DNA from: a virus
Length of the DNA stretch: 31,564 nt
IMG/VR virus record: IMGVR_UViG_3300012944_000536
Coordinates: 1 to 31,564 of that record
Reading direction: 5' to 3' (one strand)
Positions 7,793 to 15,913 of this stretch are shown one piece after another (position 1 is the first letter of the stretch; each line of letters begins with the position of its first letter). Made by a program: the position numbers and the translations under genes. The notes beneath the pieces are model-generated. The model made no database searches and had not been told where the DNA came from. It worked only from the letters and a program-made list of their open reading frames with translations.

Positions 7793-9657
7793 TGGCTTTC
7801 CCCACTGCTCTCAAAGTCCTTGGGCCAGCCCTTACCGCCACGGCCGAAGGTTTGCAAGCTGTCCCCGAGCTGATCGACAAAGACGAGGAGTTGCAGCAGC
7901 GGCGGGCCATGCGGCCCCTGACATTGGAAGAGGCGCGGCTGCGTATTCAGAAAACCCGCGAAGAGTTGGAGCGGCCCAAGCCTATTTCTGCTGGCGCGCA
8001 CGGCTCGTATATCTTCAATCCTCAGACCAGGAAGTACGAGTACGATGCGCAGTCGGCGACGCTTGGCGGTATGGGAGAAACCGCCTATATCCGCAAGCTG
8101 CGCAGTCTCTCAGTCATGGCCGCTGATAAGAGCAATCCCATGTTGGCCGCTGCGGCCGAGGGTGAACTCAAGAAAACGGCGGGCATCAAAGATACCGCAC
8201 AACTGCAATCCATGCGGCGCTACTTTGGGGCACTAGAACGTGGCGAAGATCCCGCACCGGAAGATACGCAGTTGATGCAGATTATCGTCAACCGTTCGGT
8301 CCGTGGCAGTGCCGAGGGTGGCTATTACCCCTTCAATGCGCCGCTGCCAGGCGCCACAGGCCAGACACCACCGCAAACCCCTCCTGTGGCTCCGCCACAG
8401 CCTGCACCAGGGAGTACAGCCCCTGCACAACCCGCACCGCAGCGCGTGGCACCACGGGCCGCTAGCGGGCCTCCAGGACAGGCGGCACCCGTGCCAGCCC
8501 TTGAGCGCTCGTATCAAGACTACTTTACCAAAACAGGCGAAGTCTACGGCAAACAGGTCATGGATGGGATGCTCACGGATGATCCGCAAGCGCTCCAACT
8601 CAAAACGATGGCAGCGCTGCGTGGTTTCCTGCGAGCGTATCCCAACCAGGCAGAAGCGGTTGACGCGCCGCCGCCAGCAAGTCCAGCCCCTCCCACGGCC
8701 ACCTCAACGCCACAGCACGATCAGGCGTACCGTAACAGGAATGCTGGCGCGGTGCCAGCGGTGCCAACCCAGCCTGGCTCCGGCCCGACACCGAAACGTA
8801 TCGCTGATACCATTGCCGCAGAACGTCGCGCCAAAGGCTTACCGCCGTTTACGCATGACGAAGTCGCCGTGGCCAGGCGGTTACATACGCGAGGGGTTAT
8901 TCCATCCAGCGATCTTGCGACCATGGACGATGCCAACTTTACGAAAATCCAGGACTACCTGGATGCCAGGAAGCAAGAGCCGCTGTTTCAGCGCCGCGTC
9001 AAAGAAGCGGAACCGCAGATTGCGGCCCTGGATGCGATTGAGATGGCGGAAAAGGTGTCTGGAGATATTTATCCGCTGCTCAACTGGCGCAGTGTCGGTA
9101 TCGGCGGCTTTCTCAACAATGCCTGGCAAACCGCCGCGTCAGCCATTGGCGCTTACAAAGACCCCAACGATAAAAAGACGCTGACGCAAGCGGTCGATGC
9201 CACCAGACGCGTGATCGATCTGGCCAAAACCCGCGGGGATATTAACCAGGTGCTGGCAGAAAACCCACAAGCCGCGCAGGACATGATGAATCCTGGCGCC
9301 CCAACGGTGCGTGTCTTGGCAGCGGTCCTCGCCTATCTGCATGCCAGCGCTATTAAAAAAGGCGCCTCAGCCGGCGCAAAAACGGTCGCAGTTGCCGATA
9401 TCAAACTGGCCAACGAACTCTTTGACCCGGTCGCCTGGACCACCAGTCCTTCGGCCGTGCGGGAAAAGCTGGTGGCGTTACAAACCAGCTATTTGCGACC
9501 AGAAAAGGCCGTTGTTGAGAAAGCGCTCATGCTCAAAGGGATTAATCCCAAAACCCGTAAACCCGAGAAAGACTTTTATTTTGGCAGTGAACCAGGAGAA
9601 GATGTGCAACCGCGCACGGGCAAGGAATTACTCGATGAATCGGATGAGGCAAACTAA
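7792..9657 (+). CDS. Putative internal virion protein, 621 aa
   Basis: It starts at GTG, overlapping the previous stop by one base, with GGAGAGG about 5 nt upstream. The N-terminal 120 residues are highly charged helix (LEEARLRIQKTREELERPKP). Two Pro/Ala/Gln-rich linkers (about 183-240 and 285-325) separate folded parts. The C-terminal half (about 330-610) is mostly helical, with ITRAERR-like charged stretches and a VLAAVLAYLHASAIKKGASAG segment. There is no enzyme motif. It is stop/start coupled (TAATG) to the 1086-aa protein, so the two are probably made in a fixed ratio. A role in the internal core or ejection apparatus is an inference from size, composition and neighbours. Confidence 0.5.
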   Translation: MAFPTALKVLGPALTATAEGLQAVPELIDKDEELQQRRAMRPLTLEEARLRIQKTREELERPKPISAGAHGSYIFNPQTRKYEYDAQSATLGGMGETAYIRKLRSLSVMAADKSNPMLAAAAEGELKKTAGIKDTAQLQSMRRYFGALERGEDPAPEDTQLMQIIVNRSVRGSAEGGYYPFNAPLPGATGQTPPQTPPVAPPQPAPGSTAPAQPAPQRVAPRAASGPPGQAAPVPALERSYQDYFTKTGEVYGKQVMDGMLTDDPQALQLKTMAALRGFLRAYPNQAEAVDAPPPASPAPPTATSTPQHDQAYRNRNAGAVPAVPTQPGSGPTPKRIADTIAAERRAKGLPPFTHDEVAVARRLHTRGVIPSSDLATMDDANFTKIQDYLDARKQEPLFQRRVKEAEPQIAALDAIEMAEKVSGDIYPLLNWRSVGIGGFLNNAWQTAASAIGAYKDPNDKKTLTQAVDATRRVIDLAKTRGDINQVLAENPQAAQDMMNPGAPTVRVLAAVLAYLHASAIKKGASAGAKTVAVADIKLANELFDPVAWTTSPSAVREKLVALQTSYLRPEKAVVEKALMLKGINPKTRKPEKDFYFGSEPGEDVQPRTGKELLDESDEAN

Positions 9658-12600
9658 TGCCGCGTACGTATACCGATGAAGAGAAAGCAGACATCTGGCG
9701 TGACTACGAAACGTATTCGCCAGGGGACCGGGCAAAAACCGATAAGCTTATTGGCCCTCCGCCATCCGTACAGACAACGCCGCAGACAACACCGAAGGCA
9801 ACACCGCAGACTTTACAGGGACCAAGGTTGACAGGAGCAACACTTGATGATCCACGCGATACTTCTCCCTGGTATCAGCGTCTACTCAAGCAAATTCCTG
9901 GGGCACTCAAGCGCGGGATGGGCAGTTATGCCGGCACAAACATTCCAGAGCAAGTACCCGGTGAGTCTGATGAACAAATGCGTGATAGAGTCCGTCGTGG
10001 CGCACGAGCGCAACTCGAAGTAGGGGTACCAACTGCCATATCACTTGCCATTCCTGGAGGCTCAGCAGCGATTCCCGTGGCAACACAACTGGGTCGCTCG
10101 CGTCTCTGGAACTTTGTGCAGCAGGTTGGCCCTACGGTGTATAAGGCAATTGTCACAGGGCTCAGCGCTGACGTTGCGGCACGCGCTGCCAATTTTCTGG
10201 ATAGCGAGCATTACAATGATCCCGAACTTCATGGCATTCTCACGGCGACCGGTGAACTTTCCGGAGTTGGCGCTGGCGGCACGGTGAATGCGATGCGGCG
10301 CGCTGTCGCTGAAACACCTCAGGGAACAACCGTAAGGCAAACTCTTGAAAGTGTTGGTGGGCAGGCGCCAGTCAGCGTAACCACCAAGAGTCCCTTTTTA
10401 CGGAGCACGTCTGAACTGCTCGAACATCTCCCTGGCGGTGGACGTTTTAGACAGATCAAAGAAAAAGCCCGACAACTTATTGACAATGAACTCCAGCAGT
10501 ACCAGACCCATTTTCGAGGCGGGGCTGTATCCGGAAGTCCAGAACAAAATATTGCACAACCAGTTGAACGCTCGATGCTTGATTTAGAAGCGCCGCTGCG
10601 TCCCATCTTGCCAAACAGGCGTCAGACAACACTTGACGCTCAGGCGCGGCTACGTCCGCATCTCTCTATGGGGACAGATCAAGATTTACAGTATGTTCCC
10701 AGAGAAGTGCTCAGGCGTGTTCCTGAGGCTATTGAGCAGCAACAACAAGCAACCAATAAAGCGTTTGCGCATCTGCGCGACGTCGTGAATCAATCGCCTG
10801 TCGATGCCAGAGCACTCAAAAGCAGTTTGCAGCGCACTCCTGCGCCGCCAGGTACCCAGAACCTCAGTATCTTTCACGACTTGGAAGACATCAAAAAGTC
10901 TCTAGCGATGCTTCCGGACACCATTACTGCCGATATGGCGTTTGATATTCGTACGCGTCTGACCACCATTCTTGACGAAGCGCAGAAGCTCAAAGGCGAT
11001 GCTACCCAACCATTAGCAATCTACGTCGACCGCCAACTGGTCCCGGAGTTGGGACAAACGCTCACGCAGATGAACCAGATGCTTGAAGGGCGGATGGTCA
11101 ATCTGCAGCCGCTCAAGGAGGAAGCCCGTACTATTCTTGGTGGCTACGAGCAAGGTCTCCAGGTACCCCAAGCGATGATGGAAGGCCAGGGTCGCATGGG
11201 TCGTGTGCCAGCGATGGAAGATCCCCATATCCTTATCGCACGCAACCTGCTTGAAAAACCAAACTTCGTCCAGTTCGATGAAGCCCAGCAAATTCTCTCT
11301 GAACTGAACGCACTCAGGCGTCATCCAGGAATGAACATTGGCAATCAGCCAGCAGAAGCTGGTGAACGGTTGCGTGAACTTCTGTGGGGCAATGCCCAAA
11401 AGAATCTTGAAGGGGAACTGTTCAAAACCGCCAGAGTCCTTGACCCAAGTATTGAACGTCCCTTGCGCGATGCTCAAGCGCTCTATGAGCGTGGAGCACG
11501 GCTCTATAACTCACCGTTGATGATGCAACTCTCCAAAGCCAGTCCTGATGACGTCCTAACCCATATCGTACAAAATGAACGCCCAGAGGATTTGAAGGCC
11601 CTGCGCTTTGTGCTGGGTGACACGCTCATGGATAGAGTCGGTTTTATGTGGTTACGCCGTATGGAGAACATCAGCACAGATACCGTGACGAAAGTCCTCT
11701 CGCCTACGAAAGTCCAGGAACGTTTACAGGCGCTTACGCCTATTGCTGAAGCAGAGCTCTTTCCGCAGGGACAGATTAACCGACTCAAAGTGCAACTCGA
11801 CCGCACTGCCGCTATGGAAAAGGCTCTGACCACGACTGATCCCCTGATCTACCAGGATCTTACCAGGCAGATGACCCCCATCGATGCCAAACAAGTTGGC
11901 GACATTCGTCTCAGTCAGCTCCTTGAGCGCAACCGCGATCCAGTTACAGGGGTCACCAACTTCGATGCCGCCCTCACAGAGATGCAGGAACTCCAAAGTA
12001 CGGGCATGGCGCAAGTCTTGTGGTCAGGGAATCAGGTTCCCAACATCCAGCAAAGTCTTAGGCAGGCGTCAGCGCTGCAACGCTCCCTGACTACTGACGA
12101 TCCGGTTGTGCTGAAGGAACTTGAGCGCCAGGCTGGTCCCTACTGGAAAACCGCTGGGGAACTCCGGCTCTCTGATATCTTTCGCAGCGCCACTGATCGT
12201 CAGGGGAACCTGGACATTGGCAAAGCGCTTGATGGGATTCATGCCATCCGTGGACCAGCTGAGCAAGTTCTCTACGGCAATAGTCTGCAACCGCTCAAAG
12301 CGGCGCTGCGTAAAGCCGATGCCATGGAACAGGCCCTCACGGTGCTTGATAACCCGGTGCTACTCAAAAAGTACCGCCAGGTGGTCAACGACCCCATTGC
12401 CTGGGAAGCAGTCCAACATGATGCGTTGGCCCCGGCTTTCCACATTGATCCAGGAACCAGAATGATTGATGGGCGTCGCCTGGTTGACCATGTCAACATG
12501 CTGCGCCGCAATCCCGATGTGGCCAAAGAACTCTTCCCTGATCCGCGTATGCTTGATGAGTTACACCATCTGGGGGAAACGGCCATGGTCCTCGCGCAGC

Positions 12601-12917
12601 ATGGGAGAGAAGTCCCCTATGCGGCACGCCACTTTCCGTTTATTGTCACCTTTGAAGCGGATGGTTCGACCCGCATTTTTGGTTCAAAAATTGCTGGGGC
12701 ATTGACAGTTGGACTCGGTACGGCTGTTGGAGGCGCTAAGGTGACAACCGAAATACTGACGAATCCCCGTATCGTGCGATGGCTGACACAGGCAATGCAT
12801 ACTCCAGTGAATAGTCCGCAGGCCGGTAAAGTCTTTGGAGCACTCGCCGGTGCCCTTACTTCTGAAGGGTATCAGTGGAAAAAGGAGCAACCTCCTTTGC
12901 CACAACCAGGAGACTAG
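9657..12917 (+). CDS. Large putative internal virion / ejection protein with internal repeats
   Basis: A 1086-aa, mostly helical protein. Its ATG overlaps the previous TAA. The N-terminus (DEEKADIWRDYETYS) is followed by a Thr/Pro/Gln-rich linker (about 36-60). Hydrophobic Gly/Ala-rich segments lie near 118-145 and 1020-1045, the latter being GALTVGLGTAVGGAKV, and could insert in membranes. Between about 700 and 985 there is an approximately 85-residue repeat (anchors at residues 720, 807 and 890, with a weaker one near 970). Long helical proteins of this size at this position are typical of podoviral ejection proteins that form a channel across the host envelope. No lytic transglycosylase motif was found. 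The last 62 nt overlap an antisense HNH gene. Confidence 0.55.
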   Translation: MPRTYTDEEKADIWRDYETYSPGDRAKTDKLIGPPPSVQTTPQTTPKATPQTLQGPRLTGATLDDPRDTSPWYQRLLKQIPGALKRGMGSYAGTNIPEQVPGESDEQMRDRVRRGARAQLEVGVPTAISLAIPGGSAAIPVATQLGRSRLWNFVQQVGPTVYKAIVTGLSADVAARAANFLDSEHYNDPELHGILTATGELSGVGAGGTVNAMRRAVAETPQGTTVRQTLESVGGQAPVSVTTKSPFLRSTSELLEHLPGGGRFRQIKEKARQLIDNELQQYQTHFRGGAVSGSPEQNIAQPVERSMLDLEAPLRPILPNRRQTTLDAQARLRPHLSMGTDQDLQYVPREVLRRVPEAIEQQQQATNKAFAHLRDVVNQSPVDARALKSSLQRTPAPPGTQNLSIFHDLEDIKKSLAMLPDTITADMAFDIRTRLTTILDEAQKLKGDATQPLAIYVDRQLVPELGQTLTQMNQMLEGRMVNLQPLKEEARTILGGYEQGLQVPQAMMEGQGRMGRVPAMEDPHILIARNLLEKPNFVQFDEAQQILSELNALRRHPGMNIGNQPAEAGERLRELLWGNAQKNLEGELFKTARVLDPSIERPLRDAQALYERGARLYNSPLMMQLSKASPDDVLTHIVQNERPEDLKALRFVLGDTLMDRVGFMWLRRMENISTDTVTKVLSPTKVQERLQALTPIAEAELFPQGQINRLKVQLDRTAAMEKALTTTDPLIYQDLTRQMTPIDAKQVGDIRLSQLLERNRDPVTGVTNFDAALTEMQELQSTGMAQVLWSGNQVPNIQQSLRQASALQRSLTTDDPVVLKELERQAGPYWKTAGELRLSDIFRSATDRQGNLDIGKALDGIHAIRGPAEQVLYGNSLQPLKAALRKADAMEQALTVLDNPVLLKKYRQVVNDPIAWEAVQHDALAPAFHIDPGTRMIDGRRLVDHVNMLRRNPDVAKELFPDPRMLDELHHLGETAMVLAQHGREVPYAARHFPFIVTFEADGSTRIFGSKIAGALTVGLGTAVGGAKVTTEILTNPRIVRWLTQAMHTPVNSPQAGKVFGALAGALTSEGYQWKKEQPPLPQPGD
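11790..12600 (+). repeat. Three to four ~85-codon protein repeats inside the 1086-aa gene
   Basis: Aligned anchors are AAMEKALTTTDPLIYQDL (M720), SALQRSLTTDDPVVLKEL (L807) and DAMEQALTVLDNPVLLKKY (M890). Each is followed by an E/Q-x-R-L-S or comparable stretch, a G-containing turn and an L-[WY]-[GS] segment before the next unit. A fourth, weaker unit begins near residue 970 (LGETAMVLAQHG). DNA identity between units is low, so this is an old duplication kept at the protein level. Confidence 0.55.
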
Positions 12918-13410
12918 GTTTTGGTTGAGCAACGGTGAGGAGAATTGGTTGAACAGGAACAAGTGGTTTTTTATCTCTCTTTTTGGCATTACAGCTTCGG
13001 CAGGCGGGGACAATATTTGTGGCAGTATGATTGCCATTCTTCGATAATGGGGTAATGTGATCCATTTCGAGCTTGCGTGGTTTCTTATCGCAGTAGACAC
13101 AGCGGTAATGATAGGCAGCTTGGATTTCTTCCCATTGCTGAAGACTAAGATCAACGTGTAGTGCATGTCTTTTGCGAGATTTATAGCGTTTCGAGAGATG
13201 GTGACATAAATCTTTATGAGTATTAAAATAGGTTTTAGTATTAAGCAGCCTTTCCTTTCTATGAAGCGCGTAATACTTTCGCTGCTTTTGAGCAAGGAGT
13301 GCCCTATTATTTTCGCGGTAGATGGCGCCCTGTTTTAGATGTTCCTCGTAATGATTCTGGTGATATTTCTTATTGTAGACTTTGGCGGCTTCTAGGTCGC
13401 GTTTGTACAT
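12856..13410 (-). CDS. HNH endonuclease, free-standing (homing type)
   Basis: A 184-aa protein whose first 100 residues are basic, with many Tyr and Lys, probably DNA-binding helices. The HNH core spans about 104-143: C104-x2-C107, then MDH (D117, H118) beginning the beta-beta-alpha-metal motif, N132 in TNIVPAC, and C137-x2-C140 completing the zinc site. AGGAAG sits about 5 nt before the ATG. It is antisense to the virion operon, its 3' end overlaps the 1086-aa gene by 62 nt, and it is clearly AT-richer than both flanks, as expected for a recently acquired homing-type gene. The family call is firm. Cutting activity, target site and mobility are inferred. Confidence 0.88.
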   Translation of the reverse strand: MYKRDLEAAKVYNKKYHQNHYEEHLKQGAIYRENNRALLAQKQRKYYALHRKERLLNTKTYFNTHKDLCHHLSKRYKSRKRHALHVDLSLQQWEEIQAAYHYRCVYCDKKPRKLEMDHITPLSKNGNHTATNIVPACRSCNAKKRDKKPLVPVQPILLTVAQPKPSLLVVAKEVAPFSTDTLQK

Positions 13411-13443
13411 GGTCTTCCTTACATCACAAAGGCATCAGAGGAT

Positions 13444-13491
13444 GTGGCTGGCAGGCGATGAACCCTGCCCCGGTTTCGAACCCGGTGCCAC
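13444..13491 (+). other. tRNA-like three-way junction just upstream of a fibre gene
   Basis: An outer stem GTGGC (13444-13448) with GCCAC (13487-13491) encloses two adjacent hairpins: GGCAGG/CCTGCC (13450-13455 with 13464-13469, loop CGATGAAC) and CCGG/CCGG (13470-13473 with 13482-13485, loop TTTCGAAC). The second loop contains TTCGAA and the 3' end reads GCCA, like the T-arm end of a tRNA. A D-arm, a 7-bp acceptor and a variable loop are missing, so it is not a working standard tRNA. It could be a decayed tRNA, a leader structure (the GGAG ribosome binding site begins 5 nt later), or chance. Confidence 0.35.
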
Positions 13492-13505
13492 TTATGGAGT
13501 GTAGC

Positions 13506-15902
13506 ATGAAACGATGGGTTGTTGTATTGCTGTGGTTCTGTCTCCTCGTACTTACCGTTCCCGTCCTGGCCCAAGATACCTTTGTCGATGTGACTGATGT
13601 CGTGGGCGGCGTCTATCACCTGCCGCTCAGTAACTGCCCCACGCAGGGCCTGACGTACACCCGCTCCACCAATAGTTTTGGCTGCGTCTCAGGGGCAAGC
13701 GTGCCATCGCCAGGCTCAAATACGCAAGTGATTTTTAATGACAGCGGCGTCTTAGGGGCCGATGCCGGTTTCACGTACGTCAAAGCCACGGACACCGCCA
13801 CATTGGGTGCCCTCGTCCTCACCACGCCCTTACCAGCCACCAGCGGCGGTACGGGCTTTGCGTCGTATGCCATTGGGGATCTGCTCGCCGCCAGTACCAC
13901 AACGGCGCTGAGTAAGGTCGCCGCCGTCGCCACAGGGTCGGTGCTGGCCTCGGCAGGTACGGGCACGCTTCCCGCGTACACAGCCACCCCGTCACTAACC
14001 AGCCTGACGCTCACCGGCGCCTCCGGCAATACCGTCGTAGTCGACACCAGCACGCTCATTGTTGATGCCACCAATCACCGCGTGGGCATTCTGACTACCG
14101 CTCCGTCTTCGGCCTTCAGTCTGGGCGGCGATGCGGCACGCACCGTGGCCCTCGAGCGCTTTACCACGAGTAACACGGCGGGCAGCGCCCTGACGCTGCA
14201 AGCGGGCGGTGCCACCAGCGGGGCGACCAACAAGAACGGGGGCCAGTTGGCGATAGGACCGGGCATTAGTACGGGGACGGGAACGGGCCTGGTCACGATC
14301 TTTAGTTATCCCGGCACCGCCGCCACGTCAACAACCGATAATACCAGCGTTGAAAGTGCCCGGTTCTTTGGCCCCAGTGCGACGTTTAACAACGCCCAGA
14401 ACGCCGATTTTCAGGCCAGCTTTACCACCACGACGGTGCTCAATGCCGTCGTGCGCCATGCCCGGGTCCTCACCCACGCCGGCTATCTCTATTCCATTGG
14501 TGGCAAAGGCTCTGATGGCGTAACGCCTACCACCGCCATTGAAATTGGCAAGATTGCTGCCAATGGCACGATCGCGTCGTGGACGGTCGAAGGGACGAAT
14601 ACCCTGCCACTGGCCCGCTCGGGGAGTGCTGGCGTGGTGGCCAACGGCATGCTGTATATCCTCGGCGGGCATCTTACCAGTAACATCAATACGGCTGCCA
14701 CCACGGTTTACTACAGCAAGCCCAATGCGGACGGCACCGTCGGGACTTGGGCGACGACGACGGCCTTGCCGGTAGCGCTCTATGATGCCCAGGCAGTCTA
14801 TACCAATGGCACCATCTATGTGCTCGGGGGCTTTACCACCGCCGGCGCTGCCGTGGCGACGGTCTACTATGCGACGGTGAACGCCAACGGCACGTTAAGC
14901 TCCTGGACCACCTCCAGCAATGCCCTGGATATCTCCGTGGCCGATGGCGCGGCCTTTAGCGCCAATGGCTATCTCTACTATATCGGTGGCAAAGTGGACA
15001 ATACCTATACCAATGAGATTGCCACTACCCGCAAAAGTCTCCTTGGGACCTCGGGGGCGCCTGGGGTGTTTGCGACCTCAACCAGTATGACGGTGGTGGC
15101 GTCTGAGTTTGCGGCCTACGTCGCCAATGGCACTATCTACCGGGTCGGCGGCAACAATACGGCGGGCACTGTCATTGCCTCCATTGAATACGCCAGTCTC
15201 AATGCGGACGGCACGCTGGGGACCTGGACGGCGTCCAATCTCACGACGGGCTCCTCGATGGGTTTTGCCAATGGGATGGCGCCATATGTCAATGGCTACG
15301 CCTATTTTGCGGGCTCAGCCGCAACGGCCGTACGCTACGCCAATGTGGCCAAGGTACGGGTCGCGGGCGACGTCGATCTCATTGGGCTCAGTGGCCAGTA
15401 CCTCGCTAACCGGGACCGCAGCAGTAGTGTGCTGTATGCCGGTGATCTCTATAGTGCGGGCAATATGACCGCGACAGGCGACATCAGTGTGGTGGGCCTG
15501 GCGAATCTGGGGAACCATCTCAATCTGGTCGGGGATCTGAACGTGAGTAGTACGAGTGTGCTGCGTATGGCGGGGAAGGCCCTGTGCTCAGCCGTCGCCC
15601 CCACGATCTCCTCAGGCTTTGGCAGCTCGCCCTCGATTCCCAACAACAATGGCACGTGCAGTTTTACGATCAACGTTGGCACAGGAGGAAGCGCTACCAG
15701 CGGGGTGATTGGTCTGCCCACCGCCAACGTCGGCTGGGCTGTTCAATGTACCGATAATACCACTACCAGTGCTACGGTCTTTACGACCAAACAAACGGCC
15801 ACCAGCGCCACGACCGCCACGATTGGGAACTTTGCGGCAGCAGGGACAGCGGCTGCCTGGACGGCGAGCGATATTCTGTCGTGTATGGCCACGGCGTACT
15901 GA
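13506..15902 (+). CDS. Exported fibre-like protein with a Kelch-type beta-propeller
   Basis: A 798-aa protein. I chose the ATG at 13506 because GGAG lies 6 nt before it and it gives a clean signal peptide (MKRW, hydrophobic core, cut after VLAQ, about residue 22). The region about 70-310 is low-complexity Ser/Thr/Gly/Ala strand repeats like phage fibre shafts. Residues about 315-615 hold four to five Kelch-like units of about 55-60 residues, each with an aromatic-[IV]-GG turn (YSIGGK, YILGGH, YVLGGF, YYIGGK, YRVGGN) followed by a DGT-x-x-W element. That makes a beta-propeller, a common ligand-binding fold. The C-terminal 180 residues are beta-rich with two late cysteines. It is probably an adhesin or receptor-binding protein. 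Export from the cytoplasm is unusual for a virion part. Confidence 0.65.
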   Translation: MKRWVVVLLWFCLLVLTVPVLAQDTFVDVTDVVGGVYHLPLSNCPTQGLTYTRSTNSFGCVSGASVPSPGSNTQVIFNDSGVLGADAGFTYVKATDTATLGALVLTTPLPATSGGTGFASYAIGDLLAASTTTALSKVAAVATGSVLASAGTGTLPAYTATPSLTSLTLTGASGNTVVVDTSTLIVDATNHRVGILTTAPSSAFSLGGDAARTVALERFTTSNTAGSALTLQAGGATSGATNKNGGQLAIGPGISTGTGTGLVTIFSYPGTAATSTTDNTSVESARFFGPSATFNNAQNADFQASFTTTTVLNAVVRHARVLTHAGYLYSIGGKGSDGVTPTTAIEIGKIAANGTIASWTVEGTNTLPLARSGSAGVVANGMLYILGGHLTSNINTAATTVYYSKPNADGTVGTWATTTALPVALYDAQAVYTNGTIYVLGGFTTAGAAVATVYYATVNANGTLSSWTTSSNALDISVADGAAFSANGYLYYIGGKVDNTYTNEIATTRKSLLGTSGAPGVFATSTSMTVVASEFAAYVANGTIYRVGGNNTAGTVIASIEYASLNADGTLGTWTASNLTTGSSMGFANGMAPYVNGYAYFAGSAATAVRYANVAKVRVAGDVDLIGLSGQYLANRDRSSSVLYAGDLYSAGNMTATGDISVVGLANLGNHLNLVGDLNVSSTSVLRMAGKALCSAVAPTISSGFGSSPSIPNNNGTCSFTINVGTGGSATSGVIGLPTANVGWAVQCTDNTTTSATVFTTKQTATSATTATIGNFAAAGTAAAWTASDILSCMATAY

Positions 15903-15913
15903 AGGACATGTGT

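Noticed and set aside
13444-13491. A standard tRNA gene ending in GCCA
   Set aside because: There is a T-arm-like loop and a CCA-like end but no D-arm, no variable loop, only a 5-bp outer stem and an 8-nt anticodon-like loop. I list it only as tRNA-like.
13299-13505. Longer N-terminus for the Kelch fibre protein
   Set aside because: The frame is open but runs through the HNH gene start and the junction structure. The ATG at 13506 has a proper ribosome binding site and a clean signal peptide.
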